Below, piece by piece: positions 1-8,354 of a stretch of DNA of 64,000 nt (position 1 is the stretch's first letter; each line of letters opens with the position of its first letter). The translations under genes and the position numbers were made by a program. The notes beneath the pieces were generated by a model. It saw only the letters and a list, made by a program, of their open reading frames with translations, ran no database searches and was not told the origin of the DNA. This DNA comes from Variovorax boronicumulans (GTDB lineage: Bacteria; Pseudomonadota; Gammaproteobacteria; Burkholderiales; Burkholderiaceae_C): assembly GCF_029892485.1 (NCBI RefSeq), contig NZ_JARXVG010000004.1, positions 186,001 to 250,000 on the forward strand, given 5' to 3'.

Positions 1-767
1 AAGGCGCCCACGGCCGACGCCTTGTAGTGATCCTCGAAAACAATGCGCTCGCGCAGCCCGGTGCGTGCCACGTAGGTGAAGAAGGTCTGTAGTGCTTCCA
101 CGTAGTCGGAGAAGTTCGCTCCCTCGTCGCAGAGCTTGGCCAGCACCATCTCGACCATGAAAGACTTGAAGCGAAAATCCGGGTCTTGTCGCTTGAGCTG
201 TGCGGACCAGAACTTCACCAGACGCACAACTTGGGCGAAATGCCGAGGTTGCGCACTCTTGCGCTTGCGGGCGAATTCGATGTGCAGCGGGATGCTGGTC
301 TCGAGGAAGGAGCCGTCTTCTTGGCTGATCAGGTCGCCGCGCCAGTTCGGCTTGCCTGCATAGAGCACGGGGACCACGTCGACGTCCAGGCCGGAGCCGC
401 GAAACGAAACGGTGACCGAGTAGGTCTGCGGCTTTACCTGCTCCGGGGCGAAATTCGGAAACGCCTTACGCAGGCGCTCCGCCAGGTACTCTAAGACCTG
501 CCGCAGATCGTGCGGTGCATCGCTGCCGCTGATGTAGACGGCCATGTCGATGTCACTCAGCGAGCGCAACGAGGTACCCTTGGCCAAGCTCCCCGACAGC
601 ATGATGCGGCGCAAGGCGAAGTCGGGATGCTCGCCAATGTAGTTTTCCAGCTTATCGGCGAGACGGCCCGCCTGCTGGCGGTAGGCGTCGGCCTTGTCTT
701 TGGGCAGGTTCACCCGCGCTTCTGCGAAGCTCAGAATCTGCCGATGGTCGATATGTTCGCGAGACAA
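1..767 (-). CDS. CD-NTase-type nucleotidyltransferase (CBASS-like cyclase), C-terminus beyond window
   Basis: The frame is open for 255 codons up to the window edge, so the C-terminus is missing. The start is taken as TTG at 767, seven bases after an AGGA box. The nucleotidyltransferase signature is clear: Gly59-Ser60 within LSGSLAKGTSLRSLSDIDM, metal-binding Asp72 and Asp74, and a third carboxylate at Asp130 in LDVDVVPV. This arrangement is known from cGAS/DncV-like enzymes (CD-NTases), which make cyclic oligonucleotide alarm signals in CBASS antiphage defence. An OAS-like or other nucleotidyltransferase cannot be excluded. Effector genes would lie to the left, outside the window. It is divergent from a two-component system and close to a Tn7-like transposition operon, which suggests mobile defence cargo. 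Confidence 0.75.
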   Translation of the reverse strand, partial: MSREHIDHRQILSFAEARVNLPKDKADAYRQQAGRLADKLENYIGEHPDFALRRIMLSGSLAKGTSLRSLSDIDMAVYISGSDAPHDLRQVLEYLAERLRKAFPNFAPEQVKPQTYSVTVSFRGSGLDVDVVPVLYAGKPNWRGDLISQEDGSFLETSIPLHIEFARKRKSAQPRHFAQVVRLVKFWSAQLKRQDPDFRFKSFMVEMVLAKLCDEGANFSDYVEALQTFFTYVARTGLRERIVFEDHYKASAVGA

Positions 768-985
768 AGTTTTTTCCTTTTGAGAGATCGCGTTGGCTTT
801 TGCTTTCTGCGCGCCGCCGCTTAGATGACTGTAGAAAAAGACAGTCTTAGAGTGCTGTAGAAGCGGAGCTTCGCTGTACAGGTTTCTGTCGCGGCTTCTG
901 CTTTTCGGGGGAACCATCAAGAAAGCTAGAGCCTTGCCTGTGTCGCGCTATGCGAAGCTTGAGAGCTAAGCCAGAAGGAGAACAC
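768..985. promoter_or_regulatory. Divergent promoter region between CD-NTase and response regulator, with short repeats
   Basis: This 218-base gap must hold the promoters of both divergent units. It contains the inverted repeat GACTGT (827-832) / ACAGTC (841-846) and two direct copies of CTGTAGAA at 829-836 and 855-862, 26 bases apart. Direct repeats at such spacing are the usual form of OmpR-family binding sites, so these may be sites for the adjacent regulator. That is inference. No gene is visible here. Confidence 0.4.
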
Positions 986-1687
986 ATGCCCAATATCGCC
1001 GTGGTAGATGACGACCGCAGCATGAATGCCAAGCTCAAGGGCCTGCTGGAACAGATCGATGGAGCGGTCGTCTTCCAGGCTTATTCGCTCGAAGAGGCCG
1101 GGCGCCTGATCTCGAAGGGGCAGTTCGATCTGCTAGTGCTCGACATTGACCTTGGCAGCAGCGTGGAAGGCCGCCTAGGCGGCATGACACTGTTGCGGGA
1201 GTACGGCGCGCAGATGACAACAATCATCGTGTCCGGCGTTCCAGAGGCGCACGTGCACCAAGACATCGCGCTGACGCAGCTCAAGGCCTTCGAATTCATC
1301 AACAAGCCGATGCGAGAGACGGACTTCATCCACAAGGTCCGGCATGCGCTGACCTTCGGTGTCTCTGCCGAAAACCAAGCTGCAGCCTCAGCTAAGGAAT
1401 GGCCCAAGGACCTGACCGTCCAGGCGCACCCACGGGCCCCGAACCTTGAGTGGAAGGGCAAGCCTGTCCCACTGACACAGACCGAGTTGGGACTCACCTA
1501 TGCGTTGGCTGCCAAAGCTGGATCAACCGTGACCCATGCGGAACTGGAAGACGCCTTGAAAACCGGGACCTCCATTGCCGCGCACATCGCCAATGTGCGC
1601 AAGCGATTCCGAGAAATAGATCCAATCTTCGACCAGGTGGGCACCACTCCAGGCAAGGGCTATTTCTGGAAGGCCGATGCAACTTGA
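986..1687 (+). CDS. OmpR/PhoB-like response regulator
   Basis: A 233-residue protein with an N-terminal receiver domain (about 1-125): acidic pocket Asp8-Asp9-Asp10, phospho-acceptor Asp53 in LVLDIDLG, and Lys107 in FINKPM. A winged-helix DNA-binding domain (about 150-233) ends in GTTPGKGYFW, typical of Trans_reg_C proteins. The ATG at 986 is chosen because AAGGAG lies six bases upstream; an upstream ATG at 950 has no ribosome site. It overlaps the histidine kinase start, so the pair is translated together. It is divergent from the CD-NTase gene and may regulate it or its own operon. Confidence 0.9.
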   Translation: MPNIAVVDDDRSMNAKLKGLLEQIDGAVVFQAYSLEEAGRLISKGQFDLLVLDIDLGSSVEGRLGGMTLLREYGAQMTTIIVSGVPEAHVHQDIALTQLKAFEFINKPMRETDFIHKVRHALTFGVSAENQAAASAKEWPKDLTVQAHPRAPNLEWKGKPVPLTQTELGLTYALAAKAGSTVTHAELEDALKTGTSIAAHIANVRKRFREIDPIFDQVGTTPGKGYFWKADAT

Positions 1688-3893
1688 TTTTCTAATGTTG
1701 TGGCTCGGTAAGCGCCTGCGATCGGGGGCATTACGTTACCGGTTCACTGTCGCCTTGATCAGTGTGGCTGTCGTCGTTTCAGCCTTGGTCTTCTTTGCCT
1801 TGTACGACTCCCTGACTTCTGCGCGGGCGGCCGAACAACAGGTCCGCCAATCGGGGTTGGATGCGGAGCTTTCTAACTTTCTCTACGCGACGAAAGAGAA
1901 CGCGCTACTGGAGAATCCTGGTGCGTTTTCCGCAGCCGAGCGCCCCTTGTCAGTTGTCACACTGAAGTCCTCGTTCTACACCTATCTGTTGAACCGGGGC
2001 AACGCTCGCTCGCTGACAGCCGAGAAGATTAACTGGGAGCCTCCAAGAGCCTGCGTACTGGAGTTCGCGGGGGAGTCAGAAGGCGTGTCACCCGAGCCTC
2101 CGCCCACCCTTCAGGCCTGCTTCGCAGCGGTTGCCGGCGACACCAGCGGTCGCTACATCTATTTTTCGCTGCGCTACCCCTCGCCCGCTATCGCGCGGCA
2201 CAGACCCGGCAAGAGCCTGGCCTCCGCGGATCGCGTGGTCCTGACCTTGGAAAATGGCCGAGACAGGACTACGGTACTCAGCTTGGTGTTTGAGCCTCCG
2301 ACGCTGGCCGCATCGCGGTATCCATCCCAACTGGGTCGCTTCGCTGGCATTCACGAAGTATCCGCCTTTCTTGCATCGACGCCCGAGAGGGCCACCAGGT
2401 GGGTGAACGCCCAAGCTTTCGAACGCTCCAGCGAAGAGGACTCCCGCGGCAACATTGTGACCATGGTTGGGCGGATTGACCCTGCTCTTTTCGAAAGCCA
2501 GGGCTCTGACGAGTGGCCCAGTACGTCTTTGGGGCAGATGAAGATCGGCCTGACCGTGATCAGCGGCACCGCCATCGGTCGCGCCGCCGAAGTTATCAAG
2601 GTCGCGCCGGGCGCCATGGGGACTGCACTGGTCTCGCTGGAAAAGACATATCTTTCCACAGTGACCAGCGGCGCCCGACTTGATATCGCGCGGGATACAG
2701 CAGCCTATCCGGAGAAGATTTGGAGCTCGGCCGACCTGCAACTTCCAGCAGCGCCACGCCGCACAAGTTGGAGCCAGAAGCTGTTCGATTACTGGGCACG
2801 CGTCTCCAATTTGAGCGGAGCAGACAGTTCCAGCCCTGAATCAAACAAGGAGCATTTGTCAGGCGGACCGTTCGGTACTTTCTCCGCAAGGCTGAGAGCG
2901 GAACCGATCATGCTGCCGGAAGTGGTGACCCGAGCCTTCGGTTGGTTGACGACTGCCCTGGTCCTTCTTTTAGTATTGCTGGTGGTCGGCTTCACCGCCG
3001 GTATACGTCTATTCATTTTGGGCCGCCACGCAGCGTCGCTGCAGGCCCGCGGCACCGGGGAATTCGAGAGGATCCGGAGCCCTTACGGAAACCGCAGGGA
3101 CGAGATTTCCCGGTTGGGCCGCATTCTCTTCCTGTATTTCAATCGCCTTAGTCAGAAAAACATTGCGCTGTCCCGCCGTATGCGCCATGAGGCCGCTGCT
3201 CACGCCAGAGATGTACGTCTGATGGAGGCGCAACTGGAGCTGCGCGAGGCGACATTGGATGCCATCGGCCATGAAATTCGCTCGCCTCTGCAGACGCTTA
3301 TCAACAAGGTTGGTCCTGAATCAGACCTGTATGCGCCGATCTCGCGAATGCTCAACGGCGTCGAGAAGCTCTATCTGGCGGCATCCGTGGAAGATGGAAT
3401 CGGTGATCAGGAGGTCATCTGCTCCACTGAGGATCTTGCGGCATTTCTGTCTTCATATGTAGCCAACACCAGCGATCAAATTTCGCGAATGCGATATTCG
3501 GGACCTACGCAGGACGTGATGGTATTGCTCGATCCGATCATGTTCGAGCGGGTACTCAGCCACCTTGTGGACAACGCCCTTCGCTATATCGATCCTGACG
3601 GCGAGTTAATCATTTCTTTGTCTGATCTCGAAGACGGCGTGGTGGTCGAAGTTTTCAACCATGGCGAGCGCATCCCAGAGGCGTTGCTGGCCAGGCTGTT
3701 TCGCATCGGCTCGTCCGATCGGTCCACAGCCCGGAACCGAGGTCTCGGGCTGCACGCATCGCGTGCCTATCTGCTTAAGATGCGGGCGACCATCATGGCT
3801 GAAAACCGATCAGACGGAGTCGCGATGGTGATCGTCTTCCCGAGGTTCGAGCCGGAACCTCAACGCCTCGAACAGAGTGCGATAGGCCCCTAA
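1677..3893 (+). CDS. Membrane sensor histidine kinase
   Basis: A 738-residue protein. Membrane segments lie at about 23-43 and 421-447, enclosing a large extracytoplasmic region of roughly 375 residues that I do not recognise. The cytoplasmic part has a dimerisation helix with His532 in GHEIRSPLQ, an N-box (LVDNALRYI, Asn633) and a G-box (NRGLGLHASR), so phosphotransfer should be intact. The start overlaps the end of the regulator gene by 11 bases; a second ATG at 1695 is possible. It presumably phosphorylates Asp53 of the upstream regulator. The ligand is unknown. Its position beside a CD-NTase and a Tn7-like module suggests cargo with a sensing role. Confidence 0.9.
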   Translation: MQLDFLMLWLGKRLRSGALRYRFTVALISVAVVVSALVFFALYDSLTSARAAEQQVRQSGLDAELSNFLYATKENALLENPGAFSAAERPLSVVTLKSSFYTYLLNRGNARSLTAEKINWEPPRACVLEFAGESEGVSPEPPPTLQACFAAVAGDTSGRYIYFSLRYPSPAIARHRPGKSLASADRVVLTLENGRDRTTVLSLVFEPPTLAASRYPSQLGRFAGIHEVSAFLASTPERATRWVNAQAFERSSEEDSRGNIVTMVGRIDPALFESQGSDEWPSTSLGQMKIGLTVISGTAIGRAAEVIKVAPGAMGTALVSLEKTYLSTVTSGARLDIARDTAAYPEKIWSSADLQLPAAPRRTSWSQKLFDYWARVSNLSGADSSSPESNKEHLSGGPFGTFSARLRAEPIMLPEVVTRAFGWLTTALVLLLVLLVVGFTAGIRLFILGRHAASLQARGTGEFERIRSPYGNRRDEISRLGRILFLYFNRLSQKNIALSRRMRHEAAAHARDVRLMEAQLELREATLDAIGHEIRSPLQTLINKVGPESDLYAPISRMLNGVEKLYLAASVEDGIGDQEVICSTEDLAAFLSSYVANTSDQISRMRYSGPTQDVMVLLDPIMFERVLSHLVDNALRYIDPDGELIISLSDLEDGVVVEVFNHGERIPEALLARLFRIGSSDRSTARNRGLGLHASRAYLLKMRATIMAENRSDGVAMVIVFPRFEPEPQRLEQSAIGP

Positions 3894-3913
3894 AAAACCC
3901 CGCCGAGGGGGGT
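3892..3913 (-). terminator. Weak intrinsic terminator for the tns operon
   Basis: Read on the minus strand, a CCCC/GGGG stem with a five-base loop is followed directly by six T residues. It lies downstream of the last minus-strand transposition gene and overlaps the stop codon of the plus-strand kinase gene. The stem is short, so efficiency is uncertain. Confidence 0.5.
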
Positions 3914-4040
3914 AAAGACCCTGGTAGTCGCCGCACTTACTCTCTCTGAATACGAGGCCGAGCCCATTGGCGGATTCAAGATAAGTGTGTCAAACGCATA
4001 TCAAATGGCCTGCCAACGAACGCGTGCCCCCGGTAGCTCG
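3914..4040. other. Intergenic space between convergent kinase and TniQ genes
   Basis: About 130 bases between two convergent genes. I see no gene, no transposon-end-like repeat and no strong promoter here. Confidence 0.4.
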
Positions 4041-6014
4041 CTAGCATGTTCGATGAGGTATAGAGCAATGGACGTCCTCAGCGACAGGCACAGCATCGGA
4101 CGGCGCGTCAGGTGCTTGACGAACCGGCGCGGCTATCGTCAATAGCAGACCGGGGCGGCTCTGAACAACGGCAGCCCGCTGGCCGCGCGCGGCGATGCCG
4201 GTTGTCAAATCAATCCTCGATACGTCAGCCCGGCGATAGAAGTATTGCCGACTGCCGTCGATCGCCGGACCGCAGATCGGGATCGCATCGAGCTCCTTCA
4301 GGGCGACTCGCGGCAGGCGTCCCGCCTGACTGGCAAGTTCAGCTAAAGACACGAATGTTCTTCTGAACCGATCAATCTCCACGCGGGCAACAACGCGGTG
4401 ATCGCCGCAGTGGGCCGTGGTGGTTCGCAACAATCCCATCCTCGCCAATGCATACCCAACCTGTTGCTTGACTCCCAGCGTCTTTGCTGCCTCGTTGATG
4501 GACACCGTCGCTTCACTTGCCGACCGACGGGTATTGAGCCAGCCCCTAACCGCAAGGGGATTCAGCAAGACGTTGCCGAGACCCACTCGTGTATGACCGT
4601 CGCCTTGCGCAGACAGGTCACCTATTAAAACTGCCGTCGCCAACTCGGCTGGTTCAGATTGCCGTAGGTGCCAGTACCTCAAGATATGCCTAACAGGAAT
4701 CACTGTCTCTGACGAAGGGGCATCCGGTGTGAGGGTCAATCGACCGATTTCGGCCTTGCTGAACATCCATGCTGCTGGGCGCTGCCGACCACTCTTGGCG
4801 ATAAGTGGCACAACGACATTGGCAGCAACCAGTTCCCGAAGCCGCCCTTCTGGCAGGCCGAGACGTTCGGAGGCTTGCCCAAGGTTCAGACCGCCAGCGG
4901 CCGCCATGGTTGCGCGTTCCAGATCCTCGCTGCCGATCGTTCGGACGCAACGACCAGAAGGAAGAAGTGCAACAGCTGACGGCAGCAACTCCGTTTGCGC
5001 CATGTGCCGGATAACAGCCGTTGTCAAACCCGACGTATCCGTCGCCTGCCTTGTGCTCAGACGCGGGTGTGCTTCAACAGCCTTGCGTTGTAACAAGCGA
5101 TTCCTCTTGCAGACCAGCCCCCACCAGTGCTCGCGGAGATAGTCCTCAAAAGCGTCGCGCATGAACTGAAACCATGGATCGGACAGATCGACATACAGCA
5201 CTCGATACAGCGGAGAGAACGATCGGCGAAGGCTGGGCGATTGCGCGGCAGTCGATTGCATCGCCGACAACAATGCATGGAAGCCTGTCGGCCAGTCCTT
5301 CAGCAATGCGGCGGTGCCCGAGACAACAGCGCTCGCAACGGCCAGGCGATCCAGGCCAACAACCTGACCGGGGCGAGAGGGCTGCGCCCGCGTCGAAAAC
5401 TGTCCGAGATACCGCACCAAAAGATTCGCCACCAACGCGCTTGCGGGCGGCGATTTCGTGGTCAGTTTCATTCCTCCGTCGCCCCCGAGAGCATGGGTGA
5501 GGTCGACGACGTGTGGTGGTGCTGGCGAACCTGAACCGTCGGCCAGGGATGACCCGCATTCGCAATGTCCGGCGATGACAGTTGCCCGGGTTTGGCGCCG
5601 CCCACATCGACCGCAGCTCTCATGCAGCCAGATCGAGTGGTGCACACAGGCACAGACCAATTTCAGGTCCCACCGGCCGTTCAGAAATCCCTTCTCGTCC
5701 AAGCACCGCGGGCACCAGCGCACGCTCTCGTGATTGAAGTCCCGCACAGAGAGCACGACTCCCATGATGTCGGCACCCCATCGTCGCGGCAATGCACCGA
5801 AGAGCCGTGATCGCTCGGTATCGCTGAGCGACAGTCGTTCACAAAACTCCTTGAAGGCCGGTTGCTTGCGGTGCTGGAGCGAGGTCAGTAACTGCGACTC
5901 CGTCGTGTAGCCATTTCGTTGGGCCACACGCAAAACGAAGCCGGCCAGGGATTCCCCAACGTTCGGCCTCGGTCGCACGGCGTAGCTGACACGCGGTTGG
6001 TCGATGTCAGCCAT
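4041..6014 (-). CDS. TnsD-like target-site selection protein (long TniQ family)
   Basis: A 657-residue protein. The N-terminal third carries the TniQ zinc-ribbon pattern (WCPRC, VCACVHH, CGRCG and CECG between about 98 and 155). The long C-terminal part contains helix-turn-helix-like stretches (about 385-420 and 500-540), as in TnsD proteins that read a chromosomal attachment site. It is the last gene of the tns operon and overlaps the preceding TniQ gene by eight bases. By analogy with TnsD of Tn7, it should direct insertion into a fixed site with TnsABC. The site it reads is not known; the gyrB 3' end is one possibility from position alone. Confidence 0.85.
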   Translation of the reverse strand: MADIDQPRVSYAVRPRPNVGESLAGFVLRVAQRNGYTTESQLLTSLQHRKQPAFKEFCERLSLSDTERSRLFGALPRRWGADIMGVVLSVRDFNHESVRWCPRCLDEKGFLNGRWDLKLVCACVHHSIWLHESCGRCGRRQTRATVIAGHCECGSSLADGSGSPAPPHVVDLTHALGGDGGMKLTTKSPPASALVANLLVRYLGQFSTRAQPSRPGQVVGLDRLAVASAVVSGTAALLKDWPTGFHALLSAMQSTAAQSPSLRRSFSPLYRVLYVDLSDPWFQFMRDAFEDYLREHWWGLVCKRNRLLQRKAVEAHPRLSTRQATDTSGLTTAVIRHMAQTELLPSAVALLPSGRCVRTIGSEDLERATMAAAGGLNLGQASERLGLPEGRLRELVAANVVVPLIAKSGRQRPAAWMFSKAEIGRLTLTPDAPSSETVIPVRHILRYWHLRQSEPAELATAVLIGDLSAQGDGHTRVGLGNVLLNPLAVRGWLNTRRSASEATVSINEAAKTLGVKQQVGYALARMGLLRTTTAHCGDHRVVARVEIDRFRRTFVSLAELASQAGRLPRVALKELDAIPICGPAIDGSRQYFYRRADVSRIDLTTGIAARGQRAAVVQSRPGLLLTIAAPVRQAPDAPSDAVPVAEDVHCSIPHRTC

Positions 6015-7398
6015 GATTGGGACGCTCAGCGGGAGGCCCGTTGCTCGACATCGGCGCAGACATCAGTGCGTCTACGAAGGCAAGTTCTCTCAGGCTCAAG
6101 GTTGTGAGATAGGCACCGACCGACTGCAAAGTCGCACCAGATCGCCGAAGTTCTTCTGAAGGATGCCAACGCCGAATCAATTGGAGCAGGCCGTCATGAG
6201 ATCGCTTGCCGCTTGCGACATCCAGGAAAACATTGAGTATCGACACGGCGTGATGTCGGGGATCCAATACCAATAGCCACGCCTCTTCGTCGGACGGATC
6301 GTCAGCAAAACAGTCTGCGGGATCGCGCGGCTGGATTTCGGCGACAAAGCCCGCCCACCAACGGTTGAATCGATCGAGGATCGCCACGCGTTCATCAAGC
6401 CGAAGCTGTGGGTTGAAGCAAACCGTCTCCAGCGACGGGATGCCGATGCGCGAACTGCGCCAACACTCACTGACGGTACGAAGCGCAGTGCCGGCAAACG
6501 GATTCCCTGCGGCGCTCAGGCTCTGGAGCGCATCGAGCATCGGAGTAAAGCGAAGGTCATCGTCCATGTCGATCAGCGTCTCGACCGAATGGCGGCAAAG
6601 CCGCCGCATGAATCTGCCCGCCTTCACCTGAAGACTGGGTGACAGCGTGCTCAGCAGTGTGACCTCAGGTCTCGACGGTGCCGTACGCTCACCATATCGC
6701 CGGAGTTCCGACCACGCAGCATCCATCGACCGGTCCCCGCCATTGCGGACATACCTTCTCGCCGAGAGCAAGTAGACGAGAAACCCGTAGAGATCGCGCG
6801 TGCGATATTGGCAGCGGGTCGTCGGCTCGCGTGCAGCTCGACGCCGAAGTCCAACTGGGGCGTTGCTATCGGACGCCCCTGCTAGGAAACGACTGAAGAT
6901 CACTTCCCAGCGGTGCGCTCGCACGGGTATCACCGTCGACATCGCGGCTTTGCATGTGCAGCGCCAGCCGGAGCCCAGCGTGCTCCAGCTCAGCGAAGCG
7001 CTGCATCCTGGACAGCGGCTCAGCAAGCGACAACCATGAACACCACAGGCTGTTGCGAGCGGCATGTCCCAAACAGCCAGGTGATATCCGAGTTCGGCGA
7101 TGCACACGCTGCAGAAACGGGGCATCCGTGAACGTGCAAACCAGTTGGCGGGAGGCAGTGAGCCCTGCCAGGTGAGACGATCCCGTTCCGCAGATCGAAG
7201 TCGATCGATGACGTGCGGGCCAACCATCGCGTTGATTTTTCTATCCACGGGCAGGTCACTACGTGCCGCCGCCCGCGCCGCTGCCGGCGCGGTGTGGCCA
7301 TTCGCGTCGAAGAAGCGCCAGCAATAGCCGGCTGCGCTTTCCCCTTCCCGAGGCAGCGGTCTTACGGGAAACTCAGTGAACGTCGTCGATTCCGTCAT
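6007..7398 (-). CDS. TniQ family transposition protein (short form)
   Basis: A 463-residue TniQ protein. The zinc-ribbon ligands are visible as Cys96-x2-Cys99, Cys118-x2-His121, Cys129-x2-Cys132 and Cys147/Cys149. The ATG at 7398 is chosen because it overlaps the tnsC stop as ATGA; the open frame extends 38 codons further upstream but lacks a matching start signal. TniQ proteins link a target-recognition factor to the TnsC ATPase. A short TniQ plus a long TnsD-like TniQ in one operon means two targeting routes are possible, as in some Tn7-like families. Confidence 0.88.
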   Translation of the reverse strand: MTESTTFTEFPVRPLPREGESAAGYCWRFFDANGHTAPAAARAAARSDLPVDRKINAMVGPHVIDRLRSAERDRLTWQGSLPPANWFARSRMPRFCSVCIAELGYHLAVWDMPLATACGVHGCRLLSRCPGCSASLSWSTLGSGWRCTCKAAMSTVIPVRAHRWEVIFSRFLAGASDSNAPVGLRRRAAREPTTRCQYRTRDLYGFLVYLLSARRYVRNGGDRSMDAAWSELRRYGERTAPSRPEVTLLSTLSPSLQVKAGRFMRRLCRHSVETLIDMDDDLRFTPMLDALQSLSAAGNPFAGTALRTVSECWRSSRIGIPSLETVCFNPQLRLDERVAILDRFNRWWAGFVAEIQPRDPADCFADDPSDEEAWLLVLDPRHHAVSILNVFLDVASGKRSHDGLLQLIRRWHPSEELRRSGATLQSVGAYLTTLSLRELAFVDALMSAPMSSNGPPAERPNHG

Positions 7399-8354
7399 CT
7401 CGCTTTGCGCGGACGCCCCTCTTCGGCCTGTTGGAACGGCTCCCCGCCGCGATCGAGCCGGCGAAACTCGAACTTTGGATTGAATGGGTTGAGCTTGCCG
7501 ATGCCTTCCCACCAGAGTTCTTCGGTGAATGCCTTCTCAAAGACCTCGGCATCTACGACGTCGAGGTTCTGATCGAGCGCTTGCTGTAAGGCGCTCGCCA
7601 GCAGTTTCTTGATGTAGGCCACACGGCCGTCACTCGCGAAGTACAGCCGCATGCCCATCTCTTTGGAGTCGTACGGGCGAGACGAGACGGGCACAGACAC
7701 CAGCGACACCAACGAGAGAAAGAGCTGCAGGCATTCCGTCTCGACGCTGTCCGTGTCACTTTGCCCGAGTCCCAGCCTCAATCGCCGTGAGAACCGGCGC
7801 CGGAGTTGATCATTGATCTCCAGCAACCGTTCGAGTCTGGGCAGTCCGAGCATGACGGTAGGAATGCCGATCGCATCAATGAGGTGCTTGAGCCAGTCAC
7901 CGACCATGTAGTGGGTGCGCGTATCGCCTCGGTCATGAAGGTGCTGTGCCTCGTCGAGCAGCATGATCTCGACACGGCACTCCCGGCACAGGGTGACGAT
8001 TCGGGCAGTCTTGGCCGTGACGGACCCGCGCTCATGCCATGGGTCATCCAATGCCGTCAGGATCGCATCGGCTATGCCTATGACCGTGGCGGCAGGCGGC
8101 GTGGCCACGAACAGAGCTTCGACAATATTGCGTTCGGGCAGAACCCGTTTGGGATGGCGCTCGGCCAGCCAGCGGCACAGGCTGCTCTTGCCCGTGCCGG
8201 CCTCGCCAAGAACTAGCATGTGTTTGGCGAGCCCTGTCTCGCGAAACAAGCTCAAGCTCGACTCGATCGCGTCCTTCGCCGCGACGAAGGTTGGGAACGG
8301 TATGTACTGCTCCTCAAACTGCTTGAGCTGATCCAGCGTGTCAATCGCCGCCAT
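7395..8354 (-). CDS. tnsC: TnsC/TniB-like transposition regulator ATPase
   Basis: A 319-residue AAA+ ATPase with Walker A GEAGTGKS (residues 50-57) and Walker B IMLLDEAQH (Asp134-Glu135). It belongs to the TniB/TnsC group that forms a filament on target DNA and recruits the transposase. The ATG at 8354 has GAGG five bases upstream; a GTG two codons earlier is less likely. The gene overlaps tnsB at its start and the short tniQ at its end, so the operon is translationally coupled. Confidence 0.92.
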   Translation of the reverse strand: MAAIDTLDQLKQFEEQYIPFPTFVAAKDAIESSLSLFRETGLAKHMLVLGEAGTGKSSLCRWLAERHPKRVLPERNIVEALFVATPPAATVIGIADAILTALDDPWHERGSVTAKTARIVTLCRECRVEIMLLDEAQHLHDRGDTRTHYMVGDWLKHLIDAIGIPTVMLGLPRLERLLEINDQLRRRFSRRLRLGLGQSDTDSVETECLQLFLSLVSLVSVPVSSRPYDSKEMGMRLYFASDGRVAYIKKLLASALQQALDQNLDVVDAEVFEKAFTEELWWEGIGKLNPFNPKFEFRRLDRGGEPFQQAEEGRPRKAR

